Assembly: GCA_016946835.1 (NCBI GenBank)
Contig: JACVTC010000112.1
Span: forward strand, 125,001 to 170,000
Length of the DNA stretch: 45,000 nucleotides
Source: Neocallimastix lanati (nom. inval.)
Taxonomy: Eukaryota; Neocallimastigomycota; Neocallimastigomycetes; Neocallimastigales; Neocallimastigaceae
Direction of reading: 5' to 3'
The notes under the pieces: generated by a model
Seen by the model: the letters and a program-made list of their open reading frames with translations, nothing else
Database searches by the model: none
What the model was told of the DNA's origin: nothing
Position numbers and translations under genes: made by a program
Part shown: positions 39,146 through 45,000 of the stretch, one piece after another
Layout: each line of letters opens with the position of its first letter
How positions within the stretch are numbered: position 1 is the first letter of the stretch

Positions 39146-39454
39146 ACCCCCACAAGTATCAAATCTTCACGATTTTTCCCTCTGGGTTTTGCGTGAAAGG
39201 TTAGGGGTTAAACGATACTCAGGTAGGTATGTTTTCTATATTTCTAACACTATAAGAATCCCATTGCGTAAGCCTTGTCTGAGAGGATTTACTGTGTCCA
39301 GCTCCTCTGGGATGGCAAGGACGCCATCTATAGTTGGCTCTGCTTTCCCTCGAGGATCGCGTAGGGTGCTTCTATATGGAGTTTCTTTGCTTATGGGGAG
39401 TTGAGAGCGGAAGACCAAAGTCTTCAGTCTATAAAAAAAAAAAAAAAAAAAAAA
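39146..39454 (+). mobile_element. GC-rich A-tailed retroposon-like element
   Basis: About 285 bp of near-balanced base composition abruptly bounded by AT-rich DNA and ending in A22 (39433-39454). Just before the tail is a perfect 6-bp hairpin (GAAGAC, CAAA, GTCTTC; 39410-39425). This organisation fits a SINE or the 3' end of a LINE on the plus strand. Open frames exist on both strands but neither resembles a known protein. No tRNA-type boxes and no convincing target duplication were found, and it shares no obvious sequence with the SINE-like element at 1546-2179. Confidence 0.6.
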
Positions 39455-40180
39455 CGCACGTACATTTAAATATTTTGTATAAACGATCAAACTTATAAAT
39501 GACAGGAAGTTTTATTTAACGTCAAAAGCAAGAATTAATGAATATATGAATCATGTTTTGTTTTGAGTTAGATGAAAAATGTTACTAGTAAATTTAAAGA
39601 AAAAAAAATTGCCTATAAATATTTATTATATAATAATATATCCTATATTTATTCCTTCTATTAAAAAAAATTGTATTTTCAATATTTTTCCAAACTAAAG
39701 AGATAATAAAAAGCAAATAAATTTCTTTATATAATTTATTATTATTACAAAATTTAATATAAAAAAGTATATCATTTAAATATTTTTAACTAAAAATAAT
39801 AAGGCATATTTGATGATTTTTAGTATGTGAATATATATAATGTAAAAGAAAAAAAGGTATAATGAATTACTTTATTAATAGTAAAGATTTAATCAATAAC
39901 AAATTACAAATATTAGTATTTCCTATATCTCCAATAACAAAGAGTTTATATACTAATATAATAATAAAGATCATTAAATATCATAATTTTATTAATTATT
40001 AGGTTAGGAATTTCAATTAATAATTTGGAATAAAATAATGAAGATATTAATCTAGTTAAAATAGTTTTTTATATTTCTTAATATATATATATATATATAT
40101 TTCATATTTATAATATTGCTTATGTTAATTATTAATGTAGATATATAAATATATTTATTATAATTATTGCTTATAATAAT
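39455..40180. other. AT-rich DNA without a gene
   Basis: Low-complexity sequence only; no coding segment, RNA gene or structured repeat recognised. Confidence 0.6.
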
Positions 40181-40860
40181 TATGCCCATATTAATGAATA
40201 TTCAAAAGATATTCTACTATATAAAGATTATAACGTTTTTGATTTGTATAATCAATTTTGTGAACCACATGACTAATTATCAATTTCAAAAATATGTGAT
40301 AAATTAATTTATTAAATAGATCCTTGATTATTTCCTGGATGAATCGTCATTTTATATTCAATTGAATTACTATTGGTATTAAAATCACTTTTCATTAATT
40401 CATTAACATGATTTGGACCAGTAGCTATTATTATGGAATAATAATCAATAATTCTAAAATGTTTTCCTTTTCATGTATGTCCTATAAAATACATTAAATA
40501 CCGAATAAAGTAGTACTCTTGAAAATATTCTTTTCACTAAGTTTGATCATCTTTGCCTTTACAATGTATTACTATAAAATTTCCAATAATTATAGGAATC
40601 TCTATACTAATGAATAAATTTTTATTCGTATTCATTCATAACTCAATGTCTCTGGTAAATTTATTTATATAAACAATTTCTTCTCCAATATTAAAAGTAT
40701 AATTATATAGACTTTATAACTATGACCATATCATCATAAAATCAGCAATTAAATGATTATTAACGCAGGAAAATAGTCAAGTTTATTACTATTGTCTGAA
40801 TTACGAATAGTTATAATGAAAAGTTCATTAACAAAATACTAACCCTTGGCCCATTTCAAA
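40181..40860 (-). pseudogene. Coding-like debris, family not recognised
   Basis: Codon-like minus-strand segments in shifting frames: NELFIITIRNSDNSNKLDYF near 40770-40830, YNYTFNIGEEIVYINKFTRD near 40640-40700, IGNFIVIHCKGKDDQT near 40545-40595, and HVNELMKSDFNTNSNSIEYK near 40350-40410 followed by MTIHPGNNQGSI. Stops and small indels separate them. The order is collinear, as in one degraded secreted-type protein gene. No family can be named. Confidence 0.4.
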
Positions 40861-41269
40861 GTATCTTAAATTTTTTTCATTTTTTTTATTATTTATTATA
40901 TAAATAATTGTAGTATTTAATATTTAATATATTTATATAAAATAAAGTTCAGTTAAATTCCGTATTGTTGATTTTTTAATATTTTAAAATTTCCTCAAAA
41001 ATAAAAAATAAATATAATAAAATTTATAATTTTCCATTATTCTCTAACATATTTAATTTTTGGTGTATCTATAATAATAATATTAAAAAAATAAAAATAA
41101 ATATTAAAAAGATTTTTAATGTTATTATTTATTAAGCTTTTTTTTTTTTTTATGAAGAATTCATTTATGTCAATTATATTCTATTAAATATCAATAACTT
41201 AAAATAAAAAATAATAATAATAATAATAATAATAACAATAATAATTAAAATGATTTTATTTAATTATTT

Positions 41270-41510
41270 ATAACCTTTTTTGATATGTGCTATAATTACT
41301 GTAGTTGTTCCTCTTCTATAACAATTTAAAAAATTATTAATACTGATGGGAACCAAATCCAAGGTACAAATATTGCTGTTAGTGGCAATTTTACAAATTG
41401 ACTTTGTCAAGAGAAAGAACTTCGTCAAAACAATATAACAATCTATTATTTAAATTGGAAAAATTAAGAGCCCCTTTGTTCTTAATTCTCTTTGTATCCC
41501 AGTCTTATAA
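41270..41510 (-). pseudogene. Possible further fragment of the same decayed gene
   Basis: The minus strand reads TKRIKNKGALNFSNLNNRLL then CFDEVLSLDKVNL (about 41400-41505). After a frame change it reads IATNSNICTLDLVPISINN with LNCYRRGTTTVIIAHIKK (about 41275-41395). It lies upstream of the debris at 40181-40860 on the same strand and could be its 5' part. Assignment is tentative. Confidence 0.3.
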
Positions 41511-41519
41511 AAAAAAATA

Positions 41520-42933
41520 ATTATAAAAGTTTAAATTTTATTAAAGATATTATAAAAACATTATCTAAATTTTATTTTTTTTTTAACTTTGGATGTGTAG
41601 ATGTAATATATAAGATATTATCATTATTTATGTATCATTAAAATTAAAAATACAAAACGGTTGAATTTCTTATTTAAAATAGAAGTATTTATTTTAAATA
41701 TTTTTTATTATGTTAAAAATATGAAGATTTTTTTTTTTTTAAAAAAAAAAAAAAAACGACCTGTTAATAATTTTAATATGAATTTAAATAATAAAAAAAA
41801 TTATGTTTGTAATTCTTTTATTTATTATTTTTAATTTTTGATATGATACAGATTTTAATAAAAAATATTTTTTTATATTAAAATAATTTTGTGATGACTG
41901 AATGAAAAAATGTTTATGAAATTATAAATTATATTTTCAATATTTATAGAAAAAAAAATATATTATATTAAATTTTCATTTAAATAGTTTAAGAAATTTT
42001 TTCACTAAAAGAATAAGAAAATCAAAAATTGAAGTTAAATGGATTAGATATTTAAGTATTAGGATAAATAAATAATTTTTTGAAATGATTGAATAAACAA
42101 AGTAAATTGAATAGTTTTACTAAATAGATAGGAAAATGAAGTTGGTTTATGATTTTATTAAATATATATATGGAAGAACAAAACTGAAAGATTAGAACTT
42201 CTTCAGTGAAAAGAATAAACTGCTTATTAGAACAATTCCTTACTCAATTATTAATAACAATTTTTTATTTATGATGTCAATATGAAATATTATTGTTATT
42301 GATTGCTAATTTTTAGTTTCAAAGAAAATGATCAAGAAAGTTAACTAAAAATTAATAATGAAATAATCAAAAAAGTAATTAAGAAACAACTTAAACAAAA
42401 TCAAACAGAAAAACATAAAATTACATAAATTAATACAAACAGAAAAACATAAAATTATTTAAACAAATAGACAAGTATAAAACTATACAAAAGAACTACT
42501 TAGTCTAAATAATCTAAAATTCATTATTATTATAAATTAATAAATGATAATATCTCAGAAATAACATTTTCATAGTATAGAGAAACAACTGAATGTTGAT
42601 ATACTAGATAATTTACAATAGACAGGAGAAAAAAAAATATACAAACTCAAAATTTTGAGCAATAAATAATATAAAAATTCATTTTAATTATATTGTTATA
42701 ATTAGAAATGTTAATAAATAAAATAATAATAATTTTAGGATATAAAATTTTTATAGAATTTTATAATTATTACTGTTAATTAATAAAAAAAAAAATAAAT
42801 TATTATTATTAATTTTATTTGAATATAAATTTAAAAATATAATATTAATCTAAAATTGGATATAATTAAAAACAAAATTATAAATAAAATCAGTATATAA
42901 ATAAATAGATAAATAAATAGATAAATAAATAGA

Positions 42934-42976
<43 letters not shown>

Positions 42977-43435
42977 AATCAATAAAAAGTTTTAACACAA
43001 TTTTTTTTTTTATTATGAATTAAAATTATATACAAAATATAAACATAGATATAAACAATAAAAATAAAAACAAAATTAATAAATAAAAAATTAATCATTA
43101 TTATTTTATAAAAATAATATCTGTTAGAAGGTAAAAAAAAATAAAATAAAATAAAATAAATAATCTATATCAAAAAGAAATTTTAAAAGATATTATTACA
43201 ACTGTTTTATTTTCATATTTTGTATATAAATATTGCTTGTGGAATATAATACACATACATATTAAATTTATATTTTCATTCAAAATAAATTACATTGTTT
43301 TAAAAAAATGTACAATACTTCTATTTGTAAACAACAAATTCAAAACAAAATAAAAATAGAAATAAAAATAAAAAATGAAATAAAATAAATATAAATATAT
43401 AAATATGTAATATGAATTATTATAAAACTAACAAA

Positions 43436-43470
<35 letters not shown>

Positions 43471-45000
43471 TATTATTATTATTATTTATTTATTTATTCT
43501 TATTTCTATCTTAAACTACTAATTTTAAATTCTAAATTTAAAGATACATCTTTACTTTTATTATTCTAATTTTATATAATAGTTTAAAGTTTTATATATA
43601 TACCATTTTATATAATTATTAGTAGTATCCAAATTCGTTCTTGTTTTTTATTGATTATATTAATTTAGAAATAATAAAATTTCAAAATGGTAATTACATA
43701 AAAAGATAAACAAATCTTCATATATATATATATAATATAAATAAATAAGGAAATGAAGTAAAATCGGAATAATATTTATTTAATTATGAACAAAAGGAAT
43801 TTGGAATAAATGTTTAAAAATTGTATATAAATTGTGTTAATTTATTTTATATAATAGAATTTTAGAGAAAAGAAATTTATATATTGATATAAAGACAATT
43901 ATTAATAAGCAGAGATAATCAATTATAATCAATAGCAATCAATAATATTAGCAATCAATAATATTATGAAGTACTACAATATTTTTAAAAAATAGATGTT
44001 TATAAATAAATATATAGTTTTTTTTTTTTATGAAATCATAAAAGTAAATGAGATGAATTATCCAATAAAAAAGCAAATCCGTATATTCATCAAGATGAAT
44101 TTTATTTTTTAATTATAATGAAATGATTTCTCATATTCCCTTAATTATTATTTTCAATAATAATAAATATCTTTACTTTTTCAAATCAATTTTTTAATTC
44201 TTTTTTTAATTTCAAAAAAAATTAATTTTATTGATACTATGTAATAGTAAATTCTATAATTCATTAAAATAAAAACAAATATTTAAAATATATATTAAAA
44301 TTACAAAAATGAACTACATAAATTTAAAAAACAATTTTAATAGCTCAAGACAAATAATTATTAAATATTGAATTTTCAAAAATAATAATTAAATTTACAA
44401 AAAAAATATTTTTATAGATATTAGACTCTATGAAATTATCTATAAATTTTAATAAAGTTTATATATTATATATAATATATACTATATTAATTAATTCATA
44501 TTTACTATGATTATTATTTATTATAATTATTATTTTTATTATTAATGTTTTTATTATTATTACCATGGAACTATTAAATATATATACATATAATATATAA
44601 AATGAACATTGATATATGTGGAAATATAATATTTATTAAAGATAAATTTTATGCTTTTGGTTTCAAGGTAAAATGAATAAATAAATACATAATACATATA
44701 TTTTATGTAAAACAAAAAAGTTATTGAATTATAAAGAATATCAATAATTTTTAGAATATATTTTTCTTAATTAATAATTAATAACTTTATATATATATAT
44801 ATATATTCATTATTAACTATATAATTTGTTAAATTTAAATTTATGTATTTTCATATAAAATTAAAATATATTTTATATTTAAAAAGACAAGGAAAAGTCA
44901 GATTAACTAAATGGTAAAATAAAAAATAAAATGTTAATTAACTGTTTAATATATATATATATATTAAAGAAATTCAATCAGAGTTTATAATAACTATATA
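41520..45000. other. AT-rich gene-free DNA to the window edge
   Basis: No coding segment or RNA gene recognised. It holds (AAAT)n/(AAATAGAT)n arrays at about 42895-42978, a T run at 43438-43468 followed by (ATT)n, two copies of ACAGAAAAACATAAAATTA near 42403-42458, and a short repeat of AGCAATCAATAATATTA near 43937-43966. Confidence 0.6.

Noticed and set aside
39189-39490. Overlapping frames on both strands of the GC-rich element
   Set aside because: Neither resembles a known protein and the minus-strand frame translates the A tail as poly-Phe. They arise because higher GC removes stop codons.
42403-42458. Direct repeats as a CRISPR-like array
   Set aside because: Only two copies, AT-rich, no regular spacers, and the context is eukaryotic.

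Overview
The window is eukaryotic nuclear DNA of extreme A+T content, with very long A or T runs, (TTTA)n and (AAT)n arrays, asparagine homopolymers, and genes split by short AT-rich GT-AG introns. Together with a secreted/membrane protein built on a bacterial-type ABC-transporter solute-binding domain, this points to an anaerobic gut fungus (Neocallimastigomycota). That assignment is inference; no taxonomic marker such as rRNA is present. The standard genetic code fits all genes.

Layout. 1-2.2 kb: low-complexity DNA, then a GC-rich nested insertion: a near-perfect palindrome split by an A-tailed SINE-like element (11-bp target duplication), itself split by a 217-bp MITE with 9-bp target duplications. 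2.3-8.2 kb, minus strand: a head-to-tail array of three related solute-binding-domain receptor genes, of which one is intact (7 exons, 532 aa), one is a nonsense/frameshift pseudogene and one is an eroded remnant. 9.0-9.6 kb: coding-like debris. 10.5-11.8 kb, plus strand: phosphatidylinositol synthase, 7 exons, 224 aa. 12.1-17.1 kb, minus strand: a Ty1/copia retrotransposon whose single gag-pol frame is broken by one TGA. 17.3-19.3 kb, minus strand: clathrin light chain, 6 exons, 253 aa. 20.3-24.7 kb, minus strand: a MARK/KIN1-like protein kinase with C-terminal KA1 domain, 5 exons, 1147 aa, carrying a huge insertion inside the N-lobe. 26.7-28.2 kb, minus strand: a 5'-truncated LINE with a 62-nt A tail. 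29.1-35.1 kb, minus strand: a ~1410-aa coiled-coil/AT-hook/Myb protein with long Asn runs. 35.3-45 kb: AT-rich DNA without a recognisable gene, except one GC-rich A-tailed element at 39.2-39.5 kb and coding-like debris at 40.2-41.5 kb.

Exon structures were built by hand from translations and splice-site phases. All five multi-exon genes close in frame across every proposed junction. Phosphatidylinositol synthase, clathrin light chain and the KA1 kinase are membrane-lipid, endocytosis and polarity housekeeping genes; they do not form an operon or cluster. The copia element sits in the shared 3' region of the convergent phosphatidylinositol synthase and clathrin light chain genes and breaks neither.
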